Positions 46,101-58,200 of a DNA stretch of 64,000 nucleotides are shown here, in pieces (position 1 is the first letter of the stretch; each line of letters starts with the position of its first letter). The translations under genes and the position numbers were made by a program. Origin of the DNA: Polytrichum commune. Taxonomy: Eukaryota; Streptophyta; Polytrichopsida; Polytrichales; Polytrichaceae. The stretch spans positions 23,655,666 to 23,719,665 of the forward strand of contig OX485807.1 in NCBI GenBank assembly GCA_950295325.1, written 5' to 3'. Under the pieces are notes generated by a model, which saw only the letters and a list, made by a program, of their open reading frames with translations, had not been told where the DNA came from and ran no database searches.

Positions 46101-47439
46101 AATAATAAAAATATTTGAAAATGTATTTTATAATGGCATCTCTGACCTCTAGAATAAAAAATGCAACACACCGTAGGAGCCAACATTCACAACACCTACT
46201 GAATTGGGGAGGAGGGGGGGGGGGGCGAAAATGCTCATTCCTATTGTAGAGTTTGGGATTTTTTATTTTGTTCAACTTGCTCCTTAGATTGGAACCAGAG
46301 ACTGTTGACCATAAATTTGAATGATTATAGTAGAGGCGCCTATTCCCGATCAAGACCCCATCATCAATCTATAGGGTACTAGAATTTCAATCAGGCTAGA
46401 ACCAATAAAGCCATGACACATGTCTTAGTTTTGAGTGCTAAAGTGAGGAGGAATGAGTGGTCAAAATAAGTGGTTATAATAAACTGTAGACATTGGTAAT
46501 ATGTTTCATCCAACATTTAGCTTCAAAAATTCACAGTAACTTCAATTTAAGGAACAACATTACCAAAACTCTTGCAATCCTCCTAACTTTTATTTTCCTA
46601 CAACAAATAAAATTGCACCGCGTTATACTTCTCCAAATTTGGCATAGAATCTGTTAAGTGATTGGTTATGGGCACCTCTACTCCACTTAGGGTAAGATGT
46701 TCTTACTATTTTTGTACAAGATCTTAAATGTCAAATGAGTTAGGATAAGGTGAGGTTGGGATTGAGAGGTCAAGAGAGGAACTCTTTGCATGTGAGCCCA
46801 ATCCCAATAGCAAATTAGGTTGAGAAGCTTACTCGTGTGACATTCTAAGCTAAGCCAATTTTGGGCTAAGAGGGTGGGACTCCTCGTACTATACACCCAC
46901 CGCACTTGTATACACTCGAGCATTGCATGGAAATGTTGATTCATGAGCATGCTTATAAAACAAGGGTCCATGATTGGAGGATACCCCATGATTGTGTGTA
47001 TTTTTCGGGCATCATTGCCCGGAAAGTTTTTTGTTGTACGGATTTTTTACGGGCAAGTTAAACATTTTATTGCCTGTAAAATTTCTTTAATTGCAATTAA
47101 TTTTTTCTTTTGGTCCTCTTAATTGTAGTTGTAGAGGAGACAATGCAAGTCACAAAGCCATAGACCAAATTAAATTGCACATAATAAAATCAAGGAATAA
47201 AACCTTCGGGAGGTGGGTCCATGAAATCCTTGAGAAATGGTTCCAAATAATATGGTCATTGACATGGGTAGGATGTCGTGACAATCATGTTGTTATTCCT
47301 ATTTAGTTCAAACACAAGTATTTCATGGACGAGGCTTGGGGGATCCACTCTTCATTGGAATACAAATGATGTGTGTAGAGACTACGAAATAAAACCCAAT
47401 ATACAAAAAAAAACTAAAGAGAAAACCAAAGGTAAGCGT
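43141..47439. other. Non-coding, no gene seen
   Basis: About 4.3 kb with only short unsupported frames (for example 43966-44184, 45029-45268, 46687-46989). A G run of about 16 lies near 46207. 46990-47080 has small inverted repeats of CGGGCA/TGCCCG. Nothing else recognised. Confidence 0.5.
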
Positions 47440-47730
47440 ACTAGAAGTACGCGAGATAATAGACTCATGTATATATATTAAGGTTTTCAATTGAAAGTGA
47501 TAAATGCATCCACTACATAGACAAAATATAAATCATGAGAAAATTATAGGTCTGTGTATGTACACAATCCACTTCCACTTTCCACCGAGAAAGTTACCCT
47601 ATGGGGGTGGACTCTTTGTATCATGTACGAAGTAATGTGAGTGTATAAAGGGGTATTATTTGAGGCATTAGCATACATAGTATACATATGGAAGAGGTAT
47701 TTTTCTTTTCTCTAGTGTGTACATTTAAGT
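47440..47730. repeat. Dispersed repeat, partner of 4.3-4.9 kb
   Basis: Left half matches 4333-4465 directly (GATAAATGCATCCACTACATA); right half matches 4808-4925 inverted (GTATTATTTGAGGCATTA). Here the halves are adjacent. Confidence 0.6.
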
Positions 47731-50100
47731 GGAACAACACTACCCTGATAAGTGTTACCATATCACAATCAACAAGTACCCTATATGCTAATGCAAGTCA
47801 TTCTTGAGGATGCACAACTCCAATATTGGTGGGAAACAACCATATGATTTGTGTAAGCATATGTATAATTTCTTTTGATGGTGTTGCACACAGATCACAA
47901 AAATAATGAGTTTATCTACAAAAGGTTTGTGGCATATTCATCGCAAATGACTTGGACAGTGGACTAGACTAATTCAAGATCTTTAAATAATGAGAGGTAG
48001 ACTCGCATGATAATTCCCTCTCACCAAAACATGGGGTTAGTTGATCAAAACAAATGCAACATCATCATAACATTATTCAACCAAGTGACCAAGTCGGGTG
48101 GGGTTGGGAACGTGTCATGTAAGATGCTAGAATTATATGTTATGGATGCTTGCTTATAGGTAGATTCAACCTAAAAAACAAGTGAGATTTGGGTGAAGCA
48201 CTGTCACTAAACATTATTTGAATGAAACGGCTGATAACAACTGAATAATGTTATGACATGAGAAATGGTACAAGAAAGTCTGAAGTACTCAATCTGATAG
48301 CCTTCAAAAGTTGGTCTGTACATGGAAAAACCCAGTAGTAAGTACACATTTGTTGTGCTTAATAGTGTGTTGGCATGGACCACGCACTTAGGAAGCTGAC
48401 ACATTTAGGTGAATCTGACAAAGACTGGGGAATGGACGTAATTTATAAAGACATATACATGATATGTTGGCTTGTGATAAACTGGCAAACAGCACCACTG
48501 TTCAATATGTAAGGATGCATTTCACTTTCACATAAGATATACCTATGCTCAGCCAATGATGAATGGCTCCTGAGCCAGTAGAGGAGATTTTCTAAGTGCG
48601 TGAAAGCATAGCTGAGCTAAGTAACATCCCAGAAAGTTCTACCCATTTTATAATCAGTGTCCATTATATTGACCACCTGCATAGATTCTAATAATACACC
48701 AACAGCAGGGAAATATAATTATTTTTTCAAAAATTCAGTGTTCATTGTCACTTACACTCCGAAACAGCTATCAGAAAGATTAGTAATACTGCCAAGCTTG
48801 CCCAGATGCCAGGGTGGGCTCACATCTGAAGATGGTGAGCTTCAAAATTACTACTGTAGCTACACCATCCAAAAACTCACTGACTTTAAAGGATTTGAAG
48901 AACAACCGATATTCCTCTCTATACAGGCTCCCATACACTTATTGGTAGAAAAGCATTGTAAGTTTCATGATGTACCAAAGCATTCAAAAATGCCTTCACA
49001 CATTCTTCATCCATCTATAGACCTCTAAGCTTATGTTACTGTACATATACCTTCTGCTTGATAGCTTTTGCCAGCACGTTCCAAACCTCGTCACTTGTCA
49101 CAGCCTGCCATCAAGGAGCTCGCAGCTAACTCTCATACTTAACAACCTTGATGTGCAAAGGAATTCACAACTATCAATAGTCATCTTTCAATGGAATTCA
49201 TTTCAACTTAGCTTCCAATAGTGGATCCCGCTTAATAATATCCCATGAATATTTAGAGAAAGAAAACTATATGGAGGTTGCCACATCAATGGTAAGCTGA
49301 CTACATAAACTTTGAATCCCTCCCATCTTCCCAGCTTCCCTCCTTGTAATTCCCTCCGGCTCTCTCCCTACATTCCTAATTTATATGTTCCTTGGGTCTT
49401 CCTTGCCCCTCATAAACATATTAATCTCAAGTTCCAAGATTATGTTCCAAGGAGAAAGCTGCTGCAAGCAGGAAACCTTGAAATAACCAAAGGAAAATGA
49501 AACTACATTGGTGGCCTTGATTATCCAATGCATCCATCAATTTAGTTTCAATGGCCACAATTGTCCATGCAATGTGCACATGACCTAACAGGTCCATACC
49601 CCAATTCTCCTAGCCTTATCCTTGCTTCCTTACCACCCCTTGCCCCTTGCTCTCATTGGTTGCTGCTATTTAATTTGTAAATATTTATGGAGCTCCCCAT
49701 ACTCGTGACCCCAAATGGAACAAGGCCCACATAGTTTGGGGATTCACAACTTCAAAATCTGGATTAGGACTCACAGTCCTCACACTAGAAGGATTCATTT
49801 CTCAAATCTCCTTGCCAATCCAGCACGGAATAACAACTGGTTTCATGTGTTGCAACTGTCTTGGCATTTTTTTTCCAAAATGAACTGATTTCAAATCACC
49901 ATCACCATAAACTGGTCAGGATATACTCCAAAATCTTGATCGCATGGCTCAATATTGAGCAGCAGTTTCAATATTAGACTACCTTGAGAGAGAAAATTCT
50001 GGTTGAAACCAAACTTTTATGCAAGCCAACACAATCATTCTGGTCTGCACTTGAGGCAAGACAGTACATTTGCAGTTCAGACAAAATGAAGATGTTGGCT
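47731..50100. other. Non-coding, no gene seen
   Basis: Frames at 48657-49028 and 49984-50238 lack recognisable motifs and splice support. Downstream flank of the minus-strand gene at 50416-51339. Confidence 0.45.
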
Positions 50101-50104
50101 AGGC

Positions 50105-51075
50105 AGGAGTGTCATCAAACAGGGCTGACGTCCACCAGAAAGGGCCTGTTCACATCTTGTTTTGAGAAATTCATCAAGAATTGGCAATGCCTTGCATGCA
50201 TATATCACAGCTCCACAGAGCAATGTGTGACAAGATGACACACTTTAGATCTCAATACAAATTTTTTTCTATTTGACCATGCATTCCAGTGCCCCTTAAA
50301 CTCCTTTGATACTATACAAAATACCGAGCATGGTGTAGCTAGTTTCCCCCTTACATATGATGAGCAAATGTGGCGCCTGGGTTTCCCCCAAAAAAAGTCG
50401 GCAACATCTACCTCCTCAGTGCTTCTCCTCCTTCATGGCCACCTTCTCAGAAGCTCCTGCTTCAACTTCCCTTGGCTTCACGTGTTCAGCTCTGTACACA
50501 AGGTGAACCTCATTTCTTAAGTATGAAGAATAATCAATTGTGCAACATGCTGATGCAGTTGAAAGGGGATGAAGAGGAAGAGAAAATGGAAAGTAGAAAG
50601 AAATGTGTTGAATGGACAGGAGTGTCATCAAACAGGGCTGACGTTCACCAGAAAGGCCCTATGCATGTCTTACTTTAAGGAATTTATCAAGAATTAGCGA
50701 TACCTTGCATTCATATATCACAGCTCCACAGAGCAATGTGTGACAAGATGAAGCAATACAAATCTTAATATAAATTCTGTGTATTTAGCCATGCAGTCTC
50801 ATGCCCTTCAACTCCTCTAATTCTATGCAAAATACCGAGCATGGTAAAGCTATGAACAATAATCAGAAGAGGACGAGGAAATCAAGATGATGACTGGACG
50901 GGAGTGTCATCAAACAGGGCTGATGATTAGCAGAAAGGGCCTATTCACATCTTGTTCTGAGAAATTCATAAAAGAACTGGCAATGCCTTGGATGCATGAA
51001 TCGCAATTTCACAGAGCAATGTGTGACAAGATGAAGCACTATAGATCTTAGTATGAATCCTTTCTATTCAACCTA
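50105..51075. repeat. Three copies of a ~180-240-bp segment
   Basis: Copies at about 50105-50345, 50618-50860 and 50897-51075 share GAGTGTCATCAAACAGGGCT, CACAGAGCAATGTGTGACAA and, in the first two, AAAATACCGAGCATGGT. The first is in the 3' flank of the small membrane-protein gene; the other two are in its intron, on either side of a 37-bp junction. Confidence 0.85.
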
Positions 51076-51339
51076 ATTTCTTGAGAATGAACATAATTTC
51101 TTAAGTATGAGCAATAATGAGTCGTGCAAGACAGTGACTGAAGTTGAAGAGGAAGAAAAGAAATTGAAAGTTTACTTGGATGCAGTAGATCCAGAAGAGG
51201 CTTGCTCCTGCTCGAGCCAGGTACGCACTTGTTTGAGGTTTCGGCGGAGTGTGACGGCCGAACGGCGGACGTCGCCTTTCAACAGAACGAAGCCAGCACC
51301 GACGGCAGCCACCGTCAACAGGAAATTGCTCAATGCCAT
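50416..51339 (-). CDS. Small single-span membrane protein, two exons
   Basis: Coding exons 51339-51176 and 50491-50416 join across a 684-bp GT-AG intron (donor GTAAAC, acceptor TGTGTACAG) to give 79 codons ending TGA. The product begins MALSNFLLTVAAVGAGFVLL, a likely N-terminal membrane helix (residues 4-20), then a basic segment with DVRRSAVTLRRNLKQVR, WLEQEQ, and a charged, Lys/Glu-rich tail ending KEEKH. It recalls small plant-specific membrane proteins of 80-100 residues whose function I do not know. The splice joins frame exactly and both exon products fit one another, which supports the model. The upstream CTAGGGTTTT stretch (about 51420-51435, minus strand) is typical of plant 5' leaders. 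Plus-strand frames over the same region are shadows. Two repeat copies sit in the intron. Confidence 0.7.
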
Positions 51340-54300
51340 CGCTACCTCACCTGTTTCCTCACCAATGAAGCGAGCTCGCTGCTTCGTTCACCATCGCCAA
51401 GCCAAGCCAAGCAAAGCAAAGCAACGCAAAACCCTAGATCGCTCAAACCCCGACACCCTAGCTTAGGCATTGGGAACCAAGCTGCGTTCATGCGTTCCCT
51501 CAACTCCATTTTATGAGTATCCTTCTCTTCCTACTAGTATTCTCCTCATGATTTTCTTTAAATTTTTAGGCCAAGGATTTGTGGTATGCAAGTATGTGGA
51601 CTCATCCATTAGGGAGGCGGAAATGCAGCGAAGTATTTTATAGCTTGAAAATGGTTATTCTCAAATGAATTGATTCCATAATGTCATGAGAACTTTTATT
51701 TAGGGCCGGTTCACATGGGGTCCCAAGTCCTAAGTCCCAACATGGAGGCAAAGTCCTAACTTGTGAGCCTCAAGTAATCACTAAAACATGGTTAAATATC
51801 ATTAAAGTCGGATCTTGATCATTTTATGCAAAAATATTCCAAGGGACTTGGGATTAGGGTTGGGTCTAGCTTTTTGCTCGACCCAACTTGCAACCTCTAA
51901 AAAGTGTTGCCATGTAGGCATCCATGTCATAGTTGGGACTTACAACTTGGGACCCTATGTGAAGTGGTAAGCCCAACTTTCATGCTCTCAACGGTTGAGA
52001 TTGCATGGATTGACCTCATGTGACCTGGGACCCCATTAGTAGGGTTATTTGTAAAGTAAAGCAAATTAAACCATTGGTATAGTCTCAAACCACGAGTACA
52101 TGAGAATTAACACAAAGTCACCCAAGTTTTCTAAATGCTTGAATTACCATGCATAAAGAGTGGTGTTGGGCTACTAAAAACCAACTTTCTAGCTTGTCCT
52201 ACTACAATGGGTGGGCCACCCAAGCTTTGCATAGGTCAACTTAATATTTAAGACAATGGGTCCCATGTCCATACCTTACTTTAGATCCAAAAATTCTCTC
52301 AAACTTTTTGAGGTAGGAGAAGGTCCCAAAAATTTCACCTGACTCTCAAGATAGGCTTTCATACACGACAAGTTGATGAGTTCCTAATAGTAAGTTTTCT
52401 CAATGAAGGATCAAACCCACGGTTTTGCCCATCTTTGAGGGACTTTCCAAATAAATTTAGTTTATTGGGAATTACTTGGAATGAATAAGCCTTCAACACA
52501 TATGTAGGGAACTTGTTTTCACTAGAGCCCCTTTGATCATCCATGATGGACCAGTCCACATAGACACCACAAACACCAAGCCAATTTGGTACACCTTATC
52601 TATGATAACAAGGAGTTATTGCATATGAGCTTACATCTCATTCATCCCACGAAAACACCTTGAAATAATGTAGTTAAGGGCTTCTTTTTGGAAATAATTT
52701 AACATTGAAATAACCTTCCAAGACCTCAAAATTAGTGTAATGAGACACATCTGCAAAGAATGAACCACAAACCTTTAGGAGGGCAAGTATTTAACCCTTA
52801 AAGGTCCGAGAGGTCCTATATGGGCCTCAAGATGTCATACATGGGGGGTTTGAGATTTCTTGCATATATTTAACTAAAAACGTCAAAAGTGACCCTATAT
52901 AAAGTCACCCCATTCATCTTATGCATTGTTTCAATTAGAGAACTATGTCAATATAGAGTGATGGTATGTGCCAATGTGGGTTGGGAGTGATGGGGGCTAT
53001 GTTGTTAATGAGGGTCATCCTATGGGTATTTTTTATGGGTGGGAGACTTAGGAGCATGAGGACATATATGAGACTTTTCACTAGTGTGGGTTTGTGGTTG
53101 GTTGAGTGATGTGTGATGTATATTACACGCGGTTTTGGATATTTTTGTGATTGTGCGTACCTTTGTGGTATTAGTGTAGCTTGTTTTGAGGAACAAGAGG
53201 CTAATGAGAGTGAGAAAAAACATAAACAGTTTGGGCTCTTCGAGCATGTAAGTTGTGTTTGGTTAAGATAAGTGATGCAAGTGTGTAAGTCATTGGGAAG
53301 TGTCTTTTTGTGCAAGAGTGGAATTTTTGGTAGGAGGGTTAGGATGGATAGTATCAAAACGAGTCTTGTGTATGGCGATTTGTAAGGAATTGCACACTTT
53401 ATTATAGTGAGGGTAGAGGAAACAAACAATCAAAAGCACACACATGCTAATAGGAGTGGCCTATTATGATGGTATCAATGAGGAGCTATTCATTAGAGGG
53501 TTTTAGCTTTGATGGAGGTTTTGTGGGTAGTTGTGTTGAGGTAGACCGTGGTAGCCAAGTGGAGCTTGAAGTTGGAGTGGATGGCCGCTGGTGTGTGTGG
53601 ATGTACTAGGGCCTTGTTGATTGGAGGTGGGGAGGCATTGGTAGAGGCTAAGGAGAGACATGCCAAGGTTACGAGTGATTGCATGCATTCTTTGTTGAGA
53701 TAATTGGAACTCCATAGCCATCTTACCTATGATTTCTTGTATGTTGACAACATGGTGGATGATGTTGCCAGTGGCCACATCAACTTTGGTGTTGGTATTA
53801 TGGTTGATATTGGTGGTGAGTTATGCAAGCTTGCCATTTAGCTTCTCTTCCCACTCCCTTAAAGATTTGGTGAAGAGGGTTTCAATGAGGGATTGATGTT
53901 GGCATTACCCATGCCCTCAAGTTGTTGGGCAATTGCCTCCCAAGCCAATGTGCGAGCAAGACAGAGGGCGGTCTTGTTGGGATCCGATCATCAATACTTC
54001 CAAGATATTTCCTAGATATGAATACTAGAATACACTAACAGATTCTATGCCAAATTAGGAGAAGCATAACGCAATGCAAATTTTTAAATAGTTGTATTCC
54101 CTAAATTAAAATTACTGTGAATTTTAAGCCAAAAGTTGACCCAAACATATTACCAATGTCTAGAGTCTGCCATATCTGCAAGAGTTTTCATGCAAACTTA
54201 TACATACACGTTGAGCTGATCGAAAATAGAAGCCACCGCATCCAGTGTTCGAGGTTATTCATCAAAGTGCTAAATTTAAACAATAGTACCAAAGTTTGGA

Positions 54301-54690
54301 TTCATGGCTGGCAAATCAAAATCCTCAAATGGAGCCAATGTACCAGTTGTATGTTGAATCTATCCTCTGTAAGATCACATCTACTTACTAAGACCATGTT
54401 GTACAACAAGGACTGCAAGGCCTTGAATTTTTTTTTGGTTTCCAGCAGGGAAAATCATCACCATGTGCTGATACTTTTGCGGAAATACACAGCAATTTTC
54501 CTACGGAAATCTAAGGCTCGATGAATTGCAAAATAGTTCTTTTTCAAAGTTTCTACGTAATTCATCGACGCCATAGTGTTGCCGGATCTTCGTTGAACCA
54601 GCCTTGAAAATTGTCACTAATGTCCATCATGCATGCTGGGAAATCAAAAATCATCACAACCTTCACAACCAAATTATACCGCCTCCTTCA
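51340..54690. other. Non-coding; promoter side of small gene
   Basis: The first 200 bp are probably leader and promoter of the minus-strand gene, with ATAAAA near 51512-51517 on that strand. Minus frames at 52935-53429 and 53493-53778 are long but unrecognised; the latter (with HHVVNIQEIIGKMAMEFQL) might be retroelement-derived. Nothing else seen. Confidence 0.4.
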
Positions 54691-54704
54691 AACCGGCTGA
54701 TTAT

Positions 54705-54890
54705 TTTTCTAGTACAATGTCTTTGACCGCGAAATAATGTTTCCAGTGACCGCCTCCTGTGCCTCTGGTCCTGGAACTGGCACACCAACAATTGCAGCCT
54801 CCCCAGGTCCCAACTGAGCTTTCTTCTCCGATTTTTCCACCGGGCTCTCGTCATCGTTTGATAGGGGTACTGTCTTGACCTAATTCACAC
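54705..54890 (-). other. Exon-like open frame, unrecognised
   Basis: Read leftward from about 54883: VKTVPLSNDDESPVEKSEKK, then QLGPGEAAIVGVPVPGPEAQ, then a stop after SRSKTLY. Composition looks protein-like and an AG acceptor (TTAG) precedes it, but no start, partner exon or family is evident. The following 500 bases contain shifted fragments such as FDFPACMMDISDNFQGWF. It may be a decayed gene 3' of the sucrose synthase. Confidence 0.25.
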
Positions 54891-55128
54891 ATCATTGGAA
54901 TTTACAAATTAGGAAAATGAATATAATAAAAACCAGTTATATAACAATCTTAAGCTCGGATAGTGGTAGGTAGACACATAATTACTCGATGTTGAAGGAA
55001 CTACACCCTTTGTTGTATTTACGGTCACTTACTATTCGGAGTTACACAATGCTATACTTTCTTAGGATATAAGTTCTTATCAGGTTGACATGCTTATGTT
55101 TGATGATGTTCAAGCAATGTATTTAAGC

Positions 55129-55139
55129 CTTATTGATTA
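55129..55139 (-). terminator. Candidate poly(A) signal of sucrose synthase
   Basis: AATCAATAAGG on the minus strand, about 150 bases after the TAA stop at 55290-55292. AATAAG is a weak variant of the plant near-upstream element; no transcript evidence. Confidence 0.3.
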
Positions 55140-55289
55140 AAAAGAAAATCTATTGTCAAAAAAATTATAGCATCCTTTAGTTCTAAATAATAATTGACAC
55201 TAAATACCATAAATGGTGCGGTGATGATAAATTTTCCAACCCATGCGGCTACAACGAGACTCATCAAGGGTTTAATCAATCTACAAGAT

Positions 55290-58200
55290 TTAAGGGTAAG
55301 AGGTATGATGATTTTGTACCAGTTCACGGAACTTGAGAATGTAGAACATCTCCAAATATCTCCGCGACTCTTGCCTGTGCAGTTTTGATACATACTTCCA
55401 GAATCCGTAAACACGAGCCAACGTCAGGCAGCGTTCAGCATAGATCTTCCAAGTATAGCTGCAAATGAAATAACCACCACAATTAGCAAAAATGTGTCAG
55501 TATTATCATCTGGGTGGTGGTCATGTACATAGAGTCAGATACATTTTGGAAGTAATAGTGTTCAATATTGGTTAGGGATTGCTTTTCAAGCCCAGGCCCC
55601 CTTCACACTAGACAAGTTTAGCGCTTAAAGGACAATTAGCCTCTTCCGCGAAACTTAAATTCATACCCAGCTTACGATGCACTTAGTCATATTAACAAGC
55701 TCTTGGTCAAAATCCTGATCTACCTCATAGAGATCACTTGGGACCCACAAAACGAGAACTCAAGCCTTTGACTATACCAAGCCAATGGGGTTCCAAACTT
55801 GTCACAAACTCTCATTTGTTGAGTATGATCCCCCCCCTGAGCATGACCAGACTCTTTACACTTGCTGGAACCTTTGAGAGCTTCCCAAGAGAAATCGGTG
55901 AAATTCTCAATAGTTTTGAGCTTCGGATGAAATCTTGTCGATAAATTCAAGTATCCAACTCCCGATCAAACATTGCAATCAATGTCAAGATTCCAAAGAA
56001 ACTTCAATTTGCATGAGTACTGACCTCGAGTAGATGCGCTGCAGACCCGCCTCGGAAACACTTGACCAAACTTCTGGCTCGGTTTTGAATTGCTCAAAAA
56101 AGGCCGCAATTACGTTGCCAGCTTCATCTGGGTGGTAAGGGTCGATGTGATACCCAGAGACCCCGTCTTCGATAATCTCTGCAGGCCCGCCGTGGGAGGT
56201 CGCGAACGTGGGAAGCCCACACGTCATTGCTTCAACAACTGTCAACCCGAATCCCTCATAGAGAGCGGGCTGCACAAAAGCGCCATGGGTATCGGCGATG
56301 CACCGATAAAGCTCCCCATTGCGCACGCGGTTGGTTTGCGAGCGGATCCACCGGAAGTTGTTGTGGAGCTTGTACTCATCGATGAGCGCGTGCATCTTCT
56401 CAATCTCCTTCACTTCCTCCCTGTCCTTGGACCGCTTAGGGTCGATCTCCCCACCAACAATCACCAAGTGTACAAGATCCCGAAGCTTCTCGTTCTTGGC
56501 GTACATCTCGACCAAACCCGTCAGATTTTTCACCCTGTCGAGTCGTGCCATCGTGAAGAGGATAGGCTTCGTGTTGTCAATCAAGCCACTGCGAGAAAAT
56601 TACAAATACATTTCAAATTTATTATAGCATCAAAATTGATTTTGAATGGCATGAATCTGCAATCGCAGTGAATCAACACCCTTGAAGCCTTCACTTGCAT
56701 ACTCGACCTCGTGCTGATGATCACTCAAGGCTTTTATCAACATCATCACAAACACCGAAAACTTGTATATCATTGACACTGGTTTCACATTGATTCAATC
56801 ACATCAGAATTGTAAAACACCTAAAAGGTTGATTAATAATGAGTAAAATCAATGGTGAATGAAACATTAGCTCAATGTTGAGGTTTGCAGTGGAAGGATA
56901 TGTATTTATCAGCACCGACAATAAGGGCTGTTTGCTTGATGAAGGAAATAACAATTTTCTTGGTGATCACTTACACACGCTCATCTGTCTGAATTTTTTA
57001 ACACTGATTTCACTTATACAACATTTAATTGATGCCTACCAAAACGTAGAGTTCTAATCCTAATCTGTTGCTTCTGTATTTTATAGTTGCAAAATATAAG
57101 ATGTATAACCAATGTTGAAAGAATCATGAGCAATGTTGAGGTTAGATTTTGCAAGAATGCTATTTAACTATTAAGGGTAATCAACACTGAGCACTCAACA
57201 TTAAACTCTGATCACATGATGAAGTAAATATATAACAATATTCTTGATGAATATAGTGAACGTACACATGCTCATCTGTCTGTTCATGGCCATACAACAG
57301 ATCGTTGATGGCTCCATGCATGCTTGTTAAGCGGCGCTCCTTGTCGGTAAATGGGTAGTAGATGGTCATATCGGCTCCTGGTGACACAATGTTGAATTTT
57401 GGGTCGAACACATCGATACCATTCACAACCCGGTAGAGGCCGGGCAATGTGAACGCCTGGTGGCTCTCATACTGTCCCACGGTCTCAGAACTGCAAATAT
57501 CGAAAATTTAATTTCACCAAACCTTTCTTTAGCTTCAGGAATTACAAAACACATGAATTCTTATAACCTCCACCAGAAACTGAAACAAACCCACCAGAAG
57601 GATGTGTAATAAAAGACCCAAAGCATAGTTCTTGAAGGTTATCTTAGAATAACCATGACTGCTGAGATATTCCATCATGTGTAAAAACAGTTAATATAAA
57701 AGGTGAGAATATGAATTTGCACCTGCCAGCAATTTCTTGATAGGTACTGGTGATAATGAAGTCTGCGTGGTTCATGGCGATGAGGTCGGCAGTAAACTGG
57801 CACGAAAAGTGGTACTTCTCTTCAAAGCTCTTCCAGTAAATGTCTGAGTCCGGGTACTTGGTCTTCTCCAGTGCATGAGCAATAGTACACTGGAGCAGAT
57901 AATTTAAGGTCAGGATAGGTTGATTGATTAACCTTAAAACGAAAATAAAATGCCTGTTTGTAGCCTTCACAGGGATTCCATCAAAAAATTCAGGAATTAC
58001 AATGAGGTTGATCTCTACATACCTGGGTTACACCAAGATGGTGAGACAGTAAGGTTGCCACCAAGTTTCCATCACTGTAATTGCCAATGACCAGGTCAGG
58101 TTGTCCTGAAAGCTCTGCAACAATCTCAGAAGCTGCATCCTGTATATACAAAACATTCAACATTTTTCAATACGATCCCCTTGACAGCCCCAAATGATTA

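Noticed and set aside
51107-51516. Plus-strand frames of 119 and 104 codons, one starting MSNNESCK
   Set aside because: They overlap antisense to exon 1 and the leader of the small membrane-protein gene, whose splice and frame fit better; the plus frames have no partner exon.
53020-53429. Minus-strand 164-codon frame
   Set aside because: Thr/Ser/Pro/Leu-rich translation typical of AT-rich non-coding sequence; no domain, no splice partner.
56090-56671. Plus-strand 193-codon open frame
   Set aside because: Antisense shadow of the long exon 12 of sucrose synthase (56588-56025).
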